DNA of 64,000 nucleotides from NCBI RefSeq assembly GCF_004331415.1, contig NZ_SJOP01000012.1, positions 124,001 to 188,000 on the forward strand, in the 5' to 3' direction. This DNA comes from Kosakonia quasisacchari (GTDB lineage: Bacteria > Pseudomonadota > Gammaproteobacteria > Enterobacterales > Enterobacteriaceae). The notes under the pieces are model-generated. The model ran no database searches. It was not told where the DNA came from and saw only the letters and a list, made by a program, of their open reading frames with translations. The translations under genes and the position numbers were made by a program. Of this stretch, positions 14,319 to 24,449 are shown piece after piece (the first letter of the stretch is position 1; each line of letters starts with the position of its first letter).

Positions 14319-15479
14319 TTATCTGGATGTGCGCGCTAATGACGTCCCTGCAGCACGTGCGGTCAATTGCCGCCATAGCCATTCCATTGGCCCCTGGCGA
14401 AAACGCCTGAGCCAAAACAGAGAGAAGAGGATATTCACAGCCCATACCGCAGGCACGAATGCCAGCAGTTGCAGACGGTCGAACTGCATAAACAGCCCGA
14501 AACGATTGAATAAGGTGATGCAAATTAACGTTTGCAACAAATAGTTGGTAAGCGCCATGCGTCCAACACAGGCAATAGCGTTGACCAGCTTGAAACCACA
14601 GATCTGCGGCCAGAATCCCCACACCAGCGCGGCGTAACCCACCGCCTGTAACGGCGCGCCAAGTTCACGCGGAGCTTGCAGAAAGAAAGCGCACCAGCGA
14701 TACGACCAGCCTAGCTGCCACTGAGCAATAATCGCAGGGATGTTGATCAGTAGCCCTAGACCAATCAGCAGCACCCCCGTTCGGCGGTAATGGCGCAGGC
14801 TGAATTGCCCTTTCAACCAACCGCTGCGCATCAGCGCCGCGCCTATCAGCATCATGCCCGCCAGTTGCCAGCCATATTGCGCCCCCAGCGACAACAGTGC
14901 GTTAGAGAGCATATCCGCACGATTGCTGATGGCCTCCCCTATGCCGCCGCTGACTCGCCACCAGGTTTCGTACTGCACATTCGCCGCATCCGGCAACCAG
15001 GAGCGGTTCGGCTGCGCACCTGAAATGCCCCCCAGCAATAACAAAACAGCAATGCCAATCAGGTACAGCACCACACCGGTATTGAACATCGTCTTCACAT
15101 TCTGCGCATCGCGTACCATGCGCCAGGCAATTAGCCCAACCAACCCATAAGCCAGCAGGATATCGCCATCCCAGAAGAAGAGAGCATGAATGAAACCGAG
15201 CAGCACCAGTAGCGTCAGGCGCGACTGGATCCAGCGCTTCCCGCGCGGCAGCAACATTTGCAGACCCGCACCGAACAAAAGGGCAAACAGTGAGAGGAAT
15301 TTCACCTGCGCGAAGAGATCGAGCAGCGCCCAGGTCCAGGCATCCGACACTGTGATGTCGCCGTACCAGGCTGGGTTAAGATAAGCCGCCTTTGGCAAAC
15401 CAAAGGCGGTGATATTCAGCAAAAGAATCCCGAGAATGGCGATGCCACGAATAAAATCCAGCGTGACATTCCTCTCCAT
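14319..15479 (-). CDS. yeiB: DUF418 membrane protein YeiB
   Basis: 386-residue polytopic membrane protein, close to E. coli YeiB (385). About ten hydrophobic segments; MERNVTLDFIRGIAILGILL is the typical heparan-alpha-glucosaminide-acetyltransferase-like start and DUF418 forms the second half. Function unknown. It follows folE by 18 bases and is likely co-transcribed with it. Its last codons overlap the galS upstream region. Confidence 0.93.
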   Translation of the reverse strand: MERNVTLDFIRGIAILGILLLNITAFGLPKAAYLNPAWYGDITVSDAWTWALLDLFAQVKFLSLFALLFGAGLQMLLPRGKRWIQSRLTLLVLLGFIHALFFWDGDILLAYGLVGLIAWRMVRDAQNVKTMFNTGVVLYLIGIAVLLLLGGISGAQPNRSWLPDAANVQYETWWRVSGGIGEAISNRADMLSNALLSLGAQYGWQLAGMMLIGAALMRSGWLKGQFSLRHYRRTGVLLIGLGLLINIPAIIAQWQLGWSYRWCAFFLQAPRELGAPLQAVGYAALVWGFWPQICGFKLVNAIACVGRMALTNYLLQTLICITLFNRFGLFMQFDRLQLLAFVPAVWAVNILFSLFWLRRFRQGPMEWLWRQLTARAAGTSLARTSR

Positions 15480-15497
15480 GTCGGCGGCTCCCGCTTA

Positions 15498-16163
15498 TCA
15501 GTTAGTGTGGCGGACTGCGCGCAGGAACTCCTGGCGAGTATTCTGACTCGACTTGAACAAACCACCGAGCGAGGTCGTGGTGGTTGCGCTGGTCGCATCG
15601 CGGATGCCGCGCGCTTTCACGCAATAATGCACCGCATCAATAGAAACCGCGACATTGTTGGTGCCAAGCAGCGTTTGCAGCGCGGTAAGGATCTGCTGCG
15701 TCAGTCGCTCCTGCACCTGCGGTCGCTGCGCAAAAAACTGCACGATACGGTTGATTTTCGACAGGCCGATCACTGAATCCTTCGGGATATAGGCAACGGT
15801 GGCTTTGCCGTCGATCGTGACAAAATGGTGTTCGCAGGTGCTGGTCAGCGTGATGTCGCGCACCGTCACCATCTCATCGACTTTCATCTTGTTTTCAATG
15901 ACGGTTATCTTCGGGAAATTGGCGTAATCGAGGCCGGAGAAGATCTCATCGACATACATTTTGGCAATGCGATGCGGCGTTTCCATCAGGCTGTCATCAT
16001 TCAGATCGAGATTCAGCAATTGCATAATCTCAGTCATATGCCCGGCGATAAGACGTTTACGGGATTCGTTATCCATTTGCACTGGTGGGCGCAACGGCGT
16101 TTCCAGACCACGGGCAACCAGAGCCTCGTGAACGAGCGCCGCTTCTTTACTGAGTGATGACAT
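15498..16163 (-). CDS. folE: GTP cyclohydrolase I
   Basis: Makes 7,8-dihydroneopterin triphosphate, first step of tetrahydrofolate synthesis. 221 residues (E. coli 222). Zinc ligands lie in TSTCEHHF and HYCVKARG; the [13 protein letters not shown] and QERLTQQI stretches are conserved. First of a pair with yeiB. Confidence 0.97.
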   Translation of the reverse strand: MSSLSKEAALVHEALVARGLETPLRPPVQMDNESRKRLIAGHMTEIMQLLNLDLNDDSLMETPHRIAKMYVDEIFSGLDYANFPKITVIENKMKVDEMVTVRDITLTSTCEHHFVTIDGKATVAYIPKDSVIGLSKINRIVQFFAQRPQVQERLTQQILTALQTLLGTNNVAVSIDAVHYCVKARGIRDATSATTTTSLGGLFKSSQNTRQEFLRAVRHTN

Positions 16164-16289
16164 GTTTTTTATTCTCCTGCAGGTGTGGCGAACTTCGCGG
16201 TGTTAACGCAAAGTGAGCGAACATTGTGCGTGAGGTCGCGCACATAATCCAGCCCCGACGACGATAATTATTGAAATCGCTGCCGCCTT

Positions 16290-17417
16290 TCAGGACGTAC
16301 GTTTCCAGACCAAAACTCCCCCGATGACCAGAGCGATTGCCGCCACGCCAAGCGCCGGTTCAAGCTGCTGCGTAAGCCAGGTGGAAAGAGCAGAGGTCAT
16401 TGGGCCGACCAGTTGCCCCATCGCATAGCCCGTGGTCAACAACCCGGCCATATAACGCGTGTGATTGGGTGCAAGTTCGCGTCCATACAGCAGTGAAAGC
16501 TGCACGGCGCAGAGAAATCCGCCGCCTACCAGCAACGCGCCGCACACCAGCCCGCTCATACCTGGCAGTAACCATGCCGCCAGTACGCCCGCGCCTTGCA
16601 GCCACAATACAATCGCCAGCCGCTGATGGCTGTGTCCAACGTGGCGTAGCAGAATACTTAATGCTATCCCCACCACCGCGGCGGCACCAAACACCGGCCA
16701 GACAAATTGAGCAAACAGGCTGCCCGGAAAACGCAGCGCCGCCATTTGCGACAGGAACGTCGCCGGTAAAATATAACCAAACCCGGCCAGGCTGTAGCTC
16801 CAGACCAGGCGTTTAAGATCGGTGGTTAACTGTAGCGGCTGTGGCTTTTCTCCTGGCCGATGCCACTCACCAGGACGCGGCAAATAGCGGGCAATCAATG
16901 CCACCAACAGCAGCGCCAATACGCCATACACCTGCCATGCGGACGCAGCAGTTAACCCTTTTGCCTGGATTGCCACCGCCAGCAGGCCGCTTAATGCAAT
17001 ACCTGCGCCCGGCCCGGCAAACACCGCGGCACTCAGCCCTGGTTTTCCAGCGTGCGCCAGCCGCTCGTTGGTCCAGGCGGCAATCAGCACCATCGCCCAG
17101 CCACTCATTGCGCCAATGACCAGACGCAACGCCCCATGCACCCATGCGTTATCCGCAAGCGAAGAGAGAAAAGTCAGCGCCACCGCGCCGCCAATACCAA
17201 GATAAAGACGCACTTCGATATGCCGCTGCGCGCGCATTGCGTCCCAGGCACCAAGCAGATAGCCGAGGTAGTTAATCGCCGCCACCAACCCGGCGCTGGT
17301 CAGGGTGAGTTGTTCGTCGCGGATCATTAACGGCACCTGCGGCGTAAAAGCAAAACGCCCGATGCCCATCGCTACCACCAGCACAATAAACCCACAAAGC
17401 GCCACACGTTGCGCCAT
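16290..17417 (-). CDS. YbfB/YjiJ-family MFS transporter
   Basis: 375-residue major facilitator with about twelve hydrophobic segments. MAQRVALCGFIVLVVAMGIG and the GRFAFTPQVPLM motif mark the YbfB/YjiJ branch (MFS_4). Substrate unknown. The ATG was chosen because GGAGG sits at ideal spacing; a TTG four codons earlier overlaps it. In E. coli folE and yeiG are direct neighbours, so this gene is an accessory insertion here. It lies 126 bases upstream of folE on the same strand. Confidence 0.85.
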   Translation of the reverse strand: MAQRVALCGFIVLVVAMGIGRFAFTPQVPLMIRDEQLTLTSAGLVAAINYLGYLLGAWDAMRAQRHIEVRLYLGIGGAVALTFLSSLADNAWVHGALRLVIGAMSGWAMVLIAAWTNERLAHAGKPGLSAAVFAGPGAGIALSGLLAVAIQAKGLTAASAWQVYGVLALLLVALIARYLPRPGEWHRPGEKPQPLQLTTDLKRLVWSYSLAGFGYILPATFLSQMAALRFPGSLFAQFVWPVFGAAAVVGIALSILLRHVGHSHQRLAIVLWLQGAGVLAAWLLPGMSGLVCGALLVGGGFLCAVQLSLLYGRELAPNHTRYMAGLLTTGYAMGQLVGPMTSALSTWLTQQLEPALGVAAIALVIGGVLVWKRTS

Positions 17418-17567
17418 TAGCGCCTCCAAATGTTAACGTAAAGTTATGTTTATGATGCAGTATGTTGCGTTTATGCGGAAGTGAAAGTTACTCACAGCAA
17501 AGGGAATAGTCTGTATGATGACAAGAAGTCACCTTACTTTGTTTGTAAAAATTCTAAGGAGCCCCGC

Positions 17568-18404
17568 ATGGAAATGCTCGAAGAGCACCGCTGTTTTGAA
17601 GGCTGGCAACAGCGCTGGCACCACGACTCCGCCATATTGAACTGCACGATGACCTTTAGCATCTTCTTACCGCCGCAATACAGCGCAACACCGCCGCCGG
17701 TGCTGTACTGGCTCTCCGGCCTCACCTGCAATGACGAAAATTTCACCACCAAAGCCGGGGCACAACGCGTCGCTGCAGAATTAGGTATTGTGCTGGTGAT
17801 GCCGGATACCAGCCCGCGTGGCGACGATGTGGCAGATGCAGACAGCTATGACCTCGGCAAAGGCGCAGGTTTTTACCTCAACGCCACCCAGCAGCCGTGG
17901 GCAGCGCATTACCGAATGTATGATTACCTGCGCGATGAATTACCGACGCTTATCCAGTCGCAATTTAAGGTTAGCGACCGCTGCGCTATCAGTGGCCATT
18001 CGATGGGCGGCCACGGCGCGCTAATCATGGCGCTGAAAAACCCAGGCCGTTACACCAGCGTTTCCGCCTTTGCACCAATCGTTAACCCGTTACAGGTGCC
18101 GTGGGGGCAAAAAGCGTTTCGCGCCTATCTGGGTGACGACGCGCAACAATGGCGTGAATGGGATAGCTGCGCGCTGATGCTGGAAAGCAACGAAACTGAC
18201 GCGATTCCAACACTTATCGATCAGGGTGACAACGATCAGTTCCTGGCCGATCAGCTCCAGCCTGCGAGGCTTGCGGAAGTGGCACGACAAAAATCGTGGC
18301 CGCTGACGCTGCGTATTCAGTCCGGCTACGATCACAGTTACTTCTTTATCGCTTCGTTTATTGAAGATCATGTGCGCTTCCATGCGCAACATCTGCTGAA
18401 ATAA
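17568..18404 (+). CDS. yeiG: S-formylglutathione hydrolase
   Basis: Serine esterase that hydrolyses S-formylglutathione to formate and glutathione in formaldehyde detoxification. 278 residues, same as E. coli YeiG. Nucleophile S145 in GHSMGGHG, Asp in DQGDND and His in GYDHSYFF form the triad. Start [10 protein letters not shown] has AAGGAG upstream. It is followed by a hairpin terminator and converges with the toxin gene. Confidence 0.96.
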   Translation: MEMLEEHRCFEGWQQRWHHDSAILNCTMTFSIFLPPQYSATPPPVLYWLSGLTCNDENFTTKAGAQRVAAELGIVLVMPDTSPRGDDVADADSYDLGKGAGFYLNATQQPWAAHYRMYDYLRDELPTLIQSQFKVSDRCAISGHSMGGHGALIMALKNPGRYTSVSAFAPIVNPLQVPWGQKAFRAYLGDDAQQWREWDSCALMLESNETDAIPTLIDQGDNDQFLADQLQPARLAEVARQKSWPLTLRIQSGYDHSYFFIASFIEDHVRFHAQHLLK

Positions 18405-18412
18405 TCGTAAAC

Positions 18413-18440
18413 CCGGCGATTAACTCGCCGGCTCCCCTTT
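18413..18440 (+). terminator. Terminator after yeiG
   Basis: CCGGCGA TTAAC TCGCCGG, a 7-bp stem, followed by CTCCCCTTTT. Slightly spaced T tract; moderate strength. Confidence 0.65.
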
Positions 18441-21169
18441 TATTTATGGAGATTACTTGTCGAAGTTGACATCTTTTTAATTCTGGAGAGACCAAGTTTT
18501 AATGCAATAAGACTTAACGTATCTGCATTATGCAATGCTATATCTATTGCTGTCTTCTTCGTCTTAGCATTCCTATTTATCCCACTTAGATCTATCCCTT
18601 TTAGAATTATTCCCGTATCGCCGGTTAACTCCTTGACATATTCTTCAGGTTTATAAATATTGTGAGGACTGGATGGAGTGTAAAAATAGTCCTGCGTTCC
18701 TTTTTCACCGAATATTTCGTAGAATCTACCGCTTCTTTTAATACCGGAAAAATGTGATGCTTCATGCAGTATATTATGGATATTCTGAACAGATCCCAAA
18801 TGCTCTAAGTGCGCCTCAGAAAAATATATTTTCCTTTCAGGATCATTATGTAATACATATGCAAGGTTTCCTTTTTCCTTTCCTTCCTCATCGTACATGG
18901 TTTTGCTTTTTAATAAAGCATCCTGCATAAATTTAAATCTTAACAATATTTCCCCTTTTAATTCTGTCGTTTTTATCTTTTTAGCATTAGCTCCTCCTTT
19001 AAGAATTTCACGAATATCTTCTTTTGTTTTTTTCTCTAATTTCGGCACTTCAAGTTTTTTTATCGCCTCATCAAGAATGGATTTTGCAGTTATTATTTCC
19101 TCATCAAGCCCTGGATTTTTAATTGAATATTTTCTCAATCTTTGTGTTTCATTCGAAACTCTACCATCGTTGTCATATAATGTTACCGGATTATCCCTCA
19201 CCATCCTGAACAAATTAAGCCCATCCACTGTGCTCGCCGGGTCTGCTGAGAGCCACCGTCCCGCCCACGGCTGGTAATAGCGATATCCATAATAATAAAG
19301 CCCCGTCGCGTCCTGCTCTTTGCCGGAATAACGGAGGATTTTGTAATCCGCTTCCAGCTGGCAGCACGCGGCAAACAGCGCTGTGCCACCGTACGGGTAA
19401 TACTCCTCCTGGCTGATAAGTTCGCCGCTGCCGTCCACTTCCAGCGCGCTGCTGCCGGTGAGGTTGTCGTAGCTGTAACGAATCGGGTCATTAGCAATTC
19501 CGGCAGGCTGACCGCTTTCCCAGTGCAGCACCCGTACCTGCGCGCGACCGGCAACACCGACGGTTATTACCTGTAATTCTTCGGCTGCGCTGCTGCGCAG
19601 TTCCAGACCCGGCAGATAAATCACCTTTTTCGTCTGTGTGCTGTTGCCGGTCAGTTGTGATGTGATTTTCAGTATGCGCTGGCTGGTGGCATCGTAGCGG
19701 TAGCGTTCGCTGTCGTCGGGTTCGCCATCGCGCATCACTGGAGTGACTTTCTGCAGTTCCTGGCGCGCCGTCCATACCAGTGACTGACCGGGCAGCAACT
19801 GTTTCTGCTGGCCGCCGGCGGTGAACAGCGCCTCCACATCTGCCGGGTTTTCGGTGAAGGTACTGGGCACCGCGCGGTTGCTGCTGTCGGAGACGGTGAT
19901 GCTGGTGGTGTAGTTATTGCCGGACGCGGGTGCGCTGTGCTGAATTTTCGTCAGATTACCGGCGTTGTCGTAGGTGTAAGTGCGGGAATAGTTCGTGTAG
20001 GTAGCGTTATCGAAGGAGGTGAAATCAGGCCGGTTGCTGCCCTGCTGCACCGCATTGGCCATTTCGCGCCCGGTGGCGCTGACCAGCTGGTACAGGCTGT
20101 CATAGGCGTAGGTGCTTTCGGGCACCACTTGCTGATTGCGCCAGAAACGCGTCTCCTCGGCATCGTTAGTAATCACCAGCACGTTGCCCACCGGGTCGTA
20201 CTCGTAGCGCAAATCCTGCAACAATTTTGTGGCAGATACGCGCTCAGTTTTAATGCCCACCAGCCGCTGGGTTTCCGCTTCGTAACTGTAGGTTGTCACC
20301 ACGCCGTTGCCGTGCTCCTCGCGCAATTTCTGCCCGGCGGCGGAGTATGTCAGGGATTTGACTATGACCTGCTCTGAACCGCTGCTGACCGTCAGCCAGC
20401 TCCCCTTCAGCAGACCCGCCACGTCATACGCGACGCGCTGGGTATTGCCTTTCGCATCAAGCGTGATCAGGACATTTCCGGCAGCGTCCACTGTGCTAAG
20501 CGTGGTGTAAGTTTCACCCGCCAGCAGATCGTTCCACGCCGAGGCGTCCGCCCCCTGCCAGTCGGCCAGTACATCATCCGGCAGCAGCTGGCGGGTGACA
20601 GCAAGCAGTGCGCCGCTCATGGAAATGCTACCCGTCGAAAGCAGGCCTGCCGGGTCGTAATGGCTGACCAGTTGACCGGCGAGATTGTGGCTCTGTTCAT
20701 CCGCCGACGCGCTGCCCCAGATAAACCGCTCAGTGACGTGCGCGCTGTCTCCGGCAATCTGTTCGGTAATACCGAGCAGCCGCCCCGGCAGCTCTGCCCC
20801 TTCATACTGAAAAGTTCGGGTGACGGTGGCGCTGCGGTCATTACCGGTGCCGATATTGCTGACCTGTAAAAAAGCCCGTCCTGCTGCGTCATTCAGGGCA
20901 ACGGATGTGCCGGCATCCGCGCTTTTCGTACGCAGCACCGTACCGTTCAGGTCGTGGAGGTAACTGAAGTTCGCCAGCCCGGCGGCATACAGACGCGGGT
21001 CGGCACTTTGTGACGGCTGGCCACGCGCATCAAACTGATGATGCGTGATACGTTCCTCGGAGGTGTCCGGCGCATCGGGATGACGGTGATATATGATGTC
21101 GCGTACCGCCAGGCCCCGGTTATCAAGCACCGCGACTGACGGGGTTTTACTGTAAAGGGATGTACTCAT
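18440..21169 (-). CDS. Orphan TccC/Rhs-type toxin with metalloprotease-like C-terminal tip
   Basis: 909 residues. The first ~670 are the C-component core of Tc insecticidal toxins (TccC type): MSTSLYSKTPSVAVLDNRGL, SYDPVGN-like YD repeats, the EEYYPYGGTA box, YRYYQPWAGRWLSADP and the closing NLFRMVRDNPVTLYDNDG. In Tc toxins this core, with TcB, forms a cocoon that releases a variable C-terminal toxin. Here the last ~240 residues are unrelated lysine-rich sequence with HEASH (residues 802-806) and GTQDYFY (824-830), the two metal-site motifs of aspzincin (M35-like) metallopeptidases. GGAGA precedes the ATG chosen; earlier in-frame starts lack this. No TcA or TcB gene lies in the window. The tip is visibly AT-rich against a GC-rich core, indicating tip exchange. 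Confidence 0.9.
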   Translation of the reverse strand: MSTSLYSKTPSVAVLDNRGLAVRDIIYHRHPDAPDTSEERITHHQFDARGQPSQSADPRLYAAGLANFSYLHDLNGTVLRTKSADAGTSVALNDAAGRAFLQVSNIGTGNDRSATVTRTFQYEGAELPGRLLGITEQIAGDSAHVTERFIWGSASADEQSHNLAGQLVSHYDPAGLLSTGSISMSGALLAVTRQLLPDDVLADWQGADASAWNDLLAGETYTTLSTVDAAGNVLITLDAKGNTQRVAYDVAGLLKGSWLTVSSGSEQVIVKSLTYSAAGQKLREEHGNGVVTTYSYEAETQRLVGIKTERVSATKLLQDLRYEYDPVGNVLVITNDAEETRFWRNQQVVPESTYAYDSLYQLVSATGREMANAVQQGSNRPDFTSFDNATYTNYSRTYTYDNAGNLTKIQHSAPASGNNYTTSITVSDSSNRAVPSTFTENPADVEALFTAGGQQKQLLPGQSLVWTARQELQKVTPVMRDGEPDDSERYRYDATSQRILKITSQLTGNSTQTKKVIYLPGLELRSSAAEELQVITVGVAGRAQVRVLHWESGQPAGIANDPIRYSYDNLTGSSALEVDGSGELISQEEYYPYGGTALFAACCQLEADYKILRYSGKEQDATGLYYYGYRYYQPWAGRWLSADPASTVDGLNLFRMVRDNPVTLYDNDGRVSNETQRLRKYSIKNPGLDEEIITAKSILDEAIKKLEVPKLEKKTKEDIREILKGGANAKKIKTTELKGEILLRFKFMQDALLKSKTMYDEEGKEKGNLAYVLHNDPERKIYFSEAHLEHLGSVQNIHNILHEASHFSGIKRSGRFYEIFGEKGTQDYFYTPSSPHNIYKPEEYVKELTGDTGIILKGIDLSGINRNAKTKKTAIDIALHNADTLSLIALKLGLSRIKKMSTSTSNLHK

Positions 21170-21384
21170 ACGATTCTCCATTACTGTCGATAACACTTGT
21201 GGATATCAGGAGAAGTATAGGTTCGTTGGCGCAGAGATCTGATAGCGAAGCCAGGACAGGGAGCACAAAATATCCGCCTTCACAGAAAGCGACACTCATT
21301 TCGCCCCCGAAGGGCGCACTAAAAAACCTTAAAAGAAGCCGCTGTCAGTCGTGTGAGATGTAAATCTAAAGGCAACAGGCAGAG

Positions 21385-21411
21385 CAAAAAAAGCCCTCCA
21401 TACAGAGGGCT
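21385..21411 (-). terminator. Terminator of lysP
   Basis: On the minus strand AGCCCTCTGTATGGAGGGCT is followed by seven T, just past the lysP stop. Confidence 0.88.
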
Positions 21412-21422
21412 AAAGAGTGAAT

Positions 21423-22892
21423 TTATTTCGTGAAACGTTCCGGAAACTCCATTTCACTATAACGCACGAAACGGGTTCCTTTGGAAAATTTATAACCTAA
21501 CCAGATAATAAGGAACAGGGGGATACCAATATACGTCGCCGCTACCGCGCCCCAGTCAATACGGTCTGCCAGGAAGGCCTGATAGTTTTGCCCAAGCGTG
21601 ATGATCAGGCACAGAGCGAAGGCGAAAATCGGCCCCAGCGGGAAGAAACCTGAACGGTACGGCAGGTTATCCAGCGAATGCCCCTGCGCCACATAGCCGC
21701 GACGAAAACGGTAGTGGCTGATGGCAATGCCCAGCCAGGCGATAAAACCAGTCATGCCGGAAGTGTTCAGCAGCCACAAGTACACGGTCTGGTTGCCAAA
21801 CATTGAGGTCAGGAAGCACAGCGCGGCAATCACCGTGGTGGCATACAGCGCGTTACGCGGCACGCCACCTTTCGACAGTTTGGAGAAAATGCGCGGCGCT
21901 TTGCCATCACACGCCAGCGTGTAGAGCATACGCGTGGAAGCGTACATTCCCGAGTTCCCCGCCGACAGCACCGCCGTCAGGATCACCGCATTCATCACCG
22001 CCGCCGCAGAGAGCAAACCCGCATGCTGGAACACCAGCGTGAACGGGCTAACGCTGATATCTTTTACGTCGTTACGCAGCAGGCTCGGATCGGTGTAGGG
22101 AATAATCAGGCTGATAATCAAAATCGCGAACACATAGAACAGCAGAATACGCCAGAACACCTGACGCACCGCGCGCGGAATATTCTTCTCTGGATCTTCC
22201 GATTCACCCGCCGCGATACCAATCAGCTCAGTGCCCTGGAAAGAGAAGCCGACAATCATCGCCACACCGATCATGGCGGAAAAACCACCGGCAAATGGCG
22301 CATCGCCAATCGTCCAGTTACTCCAGCCTGCCGGTTTTTCCCCCTGGAAAATACCGACGATCATCATCACACCAACAACGATAAAGATAATGACGGTAGT
22401 GACTTTAATCAGCGAGAACCAATATTCCGCTTCGCCAAAGCCTTTCACCGAGATGTAGTTAAGCAGGAAAATCACCGCGAGGAACAGCGCGCTCCAGATC
22501 CAACCCGGCGTGTCCGGGAACCACCAGGTCATCACTAATTGCGATGCCACAAGGTCAACGGCGATGGTCACCGCCCAGTTGTACCAGTAGTTCCAGCCCA
22601 GCGCGAAGCCGAAGCCCTCTTCAACGTATTTCTGACCATAGGTGGAGAACGAACCGGAAACCGGCATGTACGCCGCCAGTTCGCCCAGGCTGGTCATCAG
22701 GAAGTAGACCATCAAGCCAATCAGGATATAGGAGAACAACGCGCCGCCCGGGCCCGCCGAAGAAATGGTCGCCCCTGACGCGACAAACAAACCGGTACCG
22801 ATGGAACCGCCAATCGCGATCATCGTCAGATGACGCGCTTTGAGTTCTCGACGAAGCGTGGGCGCTTCTGTGGTTTTAGTTTCGGAAACCAT
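21423..22892 (-). CDS. lysP: Lysine-specific permease
   Basis: APC-family proton symporter for lysine, and in E. coli also a sensor partner of CadC. 489 residues, same as E. coli LysP, with twelve hydrophobic segments. The family motif GGSIGTGLFVASG lies in segment 1 and the AGESEDPEKNIPRA loop is conserved. Single gene with its own terminator. Confidence 0.96.
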   Translation of the reverse strand: MVSETKTTEAPTLRRELKARHLTMIAIGGSIGTGLFVASGATISSAGPGGALFSYILIGLMVYFLMTSLGELAAYMPVSGSFSTYGQKYVEEGFGFALGWNYWYNWAVTIAVDLVASQLVMTWWFPDTPGWIWSALFLAVIFLLNYISVKGFGEAEYWFSLIKVTTVIIFIVVGVMMIVGIFQGEKPAGWSNWTIGDAPFAGGFSAMIGVAMIVGFSFQGTELIGIAAGESEDPEKNIPRAVRQVFWRILLFYVFAILIISLIIPYTDPSLLRNDVKDISVSPFTLVFQHAGLLSAAAVMNAVILTAVLSAGNSGMYASTRMLYTLACDGKAPRIFSKLSKGGVPRNALYATTVIAALCFLTSMFGNQTVYLWLLNTSGMTGFIAWLGIAISHYRFRRGYVAQGHSLDNLPYRSGFFPLGPIFAFALCLIITLGQNYQAFLADRIDWGAVAATYIGIPLFLIIWLGYKFSKGTRFVRYSEMEFPERFTK

Positions 22893-23045
22893 AAGAAAAT
22901 GCTATCCATCTAAAAAATGAGGCGCGATTGTAGCAAACGAAACGCAGGCCTTCCGGCATAAAACGCCTCTTATTAGAGACCTTCATGATCGGCAGAGGAT
23001 TATAAGTAAAGCAGTGAATGGCAGATGTTGCGAGGCGATAAACAG

Positions 23046-23067
23046 GCTCCCGCGCGGATGCGGGAGC
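23046..23067 (-). terminator. Stem-loop ending the amino acid ABC operon
   Basis: GCTCCCGC and GCGGGAGC form an 8-bp stem a few bases after the ATPase stop. Only CTGTTT follows, so termination may be weak. Confidence 0.6.
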
Positions 23068-23074
23068 AGAAAGA

Positions 23075-23812
23075 TTAATTCAGACCGCGTACTGACGCGA
23101 TAAACTGCTGCAGTTCCGGCGTTTTCGGCTGCGTGAAGAAGTGTTTGCTTTCGCCTTGCTCCCAGACTTTTCCCTGATGCATAAACACCACGCGGTCGCC
23201 CACTTCGCGCGCAAAGTTCATTTCATGGGTCACCAGAATCAGCGTCATCCCCTCACGGGCAAGCTGCTCCAGTACGCGCAGCACCTCGCCGACCAATTCC
23301 GGGTCCAGTGCAGAGGTAATTTCATCACACAGCAGCACTTTCGGTTTCATCGCCAGCGCACGGGCAATCGCCACGCGCTGCTGCTGGCCGCCGGAAAGAT
23401 TAGCCGGATAGTAGTCAATACGCTCGCCAAGCCCCACTTTTTCCAGCATCTCACTGGCCAGCCGACGACACTCATCCGCAGGCAATTTCAGCACCCGGCG
23501 CGGTGCCAGCATCACGTTTTCCAGCGCCGTCATATGCGGAAACAGATTAAAGCTCTGGAACACCATTCCCACTGAGCGGCTGATCTCACGCGCCTGGGAT
23601 TCCCGGTCCGTTACCGTCATCCCCCCCAGTTTGATACTGCCATCCTGGTAGCCTTCTAACCCGTTCATGCAGCGCAGCAAGGTGCTTTTGCCTGAACCGC
23701 TGCGGCCAATAATCGACACCACTTCACCCATCTCTATATCGAGGCTTACGCCCTTCAGCACATGGTTGTCGCCATAATATTTTTGCACTTCATTAATGGT
23801 GATGAGCGGCAT
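23075..23812 (-). CDS. Polar amino acid ABC transporter, ATP-binding subunit
   Basis: 245-residue GlnQ/HisP-type ATPase. Walker A GRSGSGKST, Q-loop FQSFNLFPHMT, signature LSGGQQQR, Walker B VLLCDEITSALD and H-loop VTHEM are all intact. It is last in a four-gene operon of binding protein, two permeases and ATPase, and overlaps the preceding permease by 20 bases. The substrate cannot be read from sequence; family members carry glutamine, cystine, arginine and others. Confidence 0.92.
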   Translation of the reverse strand: MPLITINEVQKYYGDNHVLKGVSLDIEMGEVVSIIGRSGSGKSTLLRCMNGLEGYQDGSIKLGGMTVTDRESQAREISRSVGMVFQSFNLFPHMTALENVMLAPRRVLKLPADECRRLASEMLEKVGLGERIDYYPANLSGGQQQRVAIARALAMKPKVLLCDEITSALDPELVGEVLRVLEQLAREGMTLILVTHEMNFAREVGDRVVFMHQGKVWEQGESKHFFTQPKTPELQQFIASVRGLN

Positions 23813-24449
23813 GGAATTTATTCTCCAGATAACGGCTGTAGCGCGACAGCGGATAACACAGCAGGAAATAGCCTAACGCCACCAGGCCAAACACTTTGAA
23901 CGGTGCGAAGGTAACGTTGTTGAGCATGGTGCCGGCTTTGGTGAGTTCGACAAAACCGATAATCGACGCCAGCGCCGTGCCTTTAATCACCTGCACGGAA
24001 AACCCCACCGTTGGCGCAATGGCGATACGAATAGCCTGCGGCGCGATCACACGAAACAGCGTCTGACCAAAACTCAGTCCCAGACAGCGGGAGGCTTCCC
24101 ATTGCCCTTTGGGCAATGCTTTGATGCTGCCGTACCAGATATCAAGCAAGAAGGCGCTGGTAAACAGCGTTAACGCCAGCGTCGCCGCCGTCCACGCGCT
24201 GACATCAATACCAAACAGCGCAAGGCCAAAAAAAGCCAGGAACAGCTGCATCAACAACGGTGTGCCCTGAAAGAGTGCGGCATAGGCGCTGATAAACCGT
24301 TTTGGTAAACGCCAGCGGCTAATGCGTAACACCAGCAGCGGCAGCGTCACCAGCGTGCCACAGACGAAGGCAATCAGTGACAACAGCACCGTCCAGCGCG
24401 CCGCCAGCAGCAGGTTGCGCAGAATATCCCAGTCAGTAAACGTACTCAT
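23793..24449 (-). CDS. Polar amino acid ABC transporter, permease
   Basis: 218-residue HisM/GlnP-type membrane protein with about five hydrophobic segments and the EAA motif WEASRCLGLSFGQTLFRVI. Start MSTFTDW was chosen since GAGG precedes it and its ATG overlaps the stop of the first permease (TAATG). It pairs with that permease as a heterodimer. Confidence 0.9.
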   Translation of the reverse strand: MSTFTDWDILRNLLLAARWTVLLSLIAFVCGTLVTLPLLVLRISRWRLPKRFISAYAALFQGTPLLMQLFLAFFGLALFGIDVSAWTAATLALTLFTSAFLLDIWYGSIKALPKGQWEASRCLGLSFGQTLFRVIAPQAIRIAIAPTVGFSVQVIKGTALASIIGFVELTKAGTMLNNVTFAPFKVFGLVALGYFLLCYPLSRYSRYLENKFHAAHHH

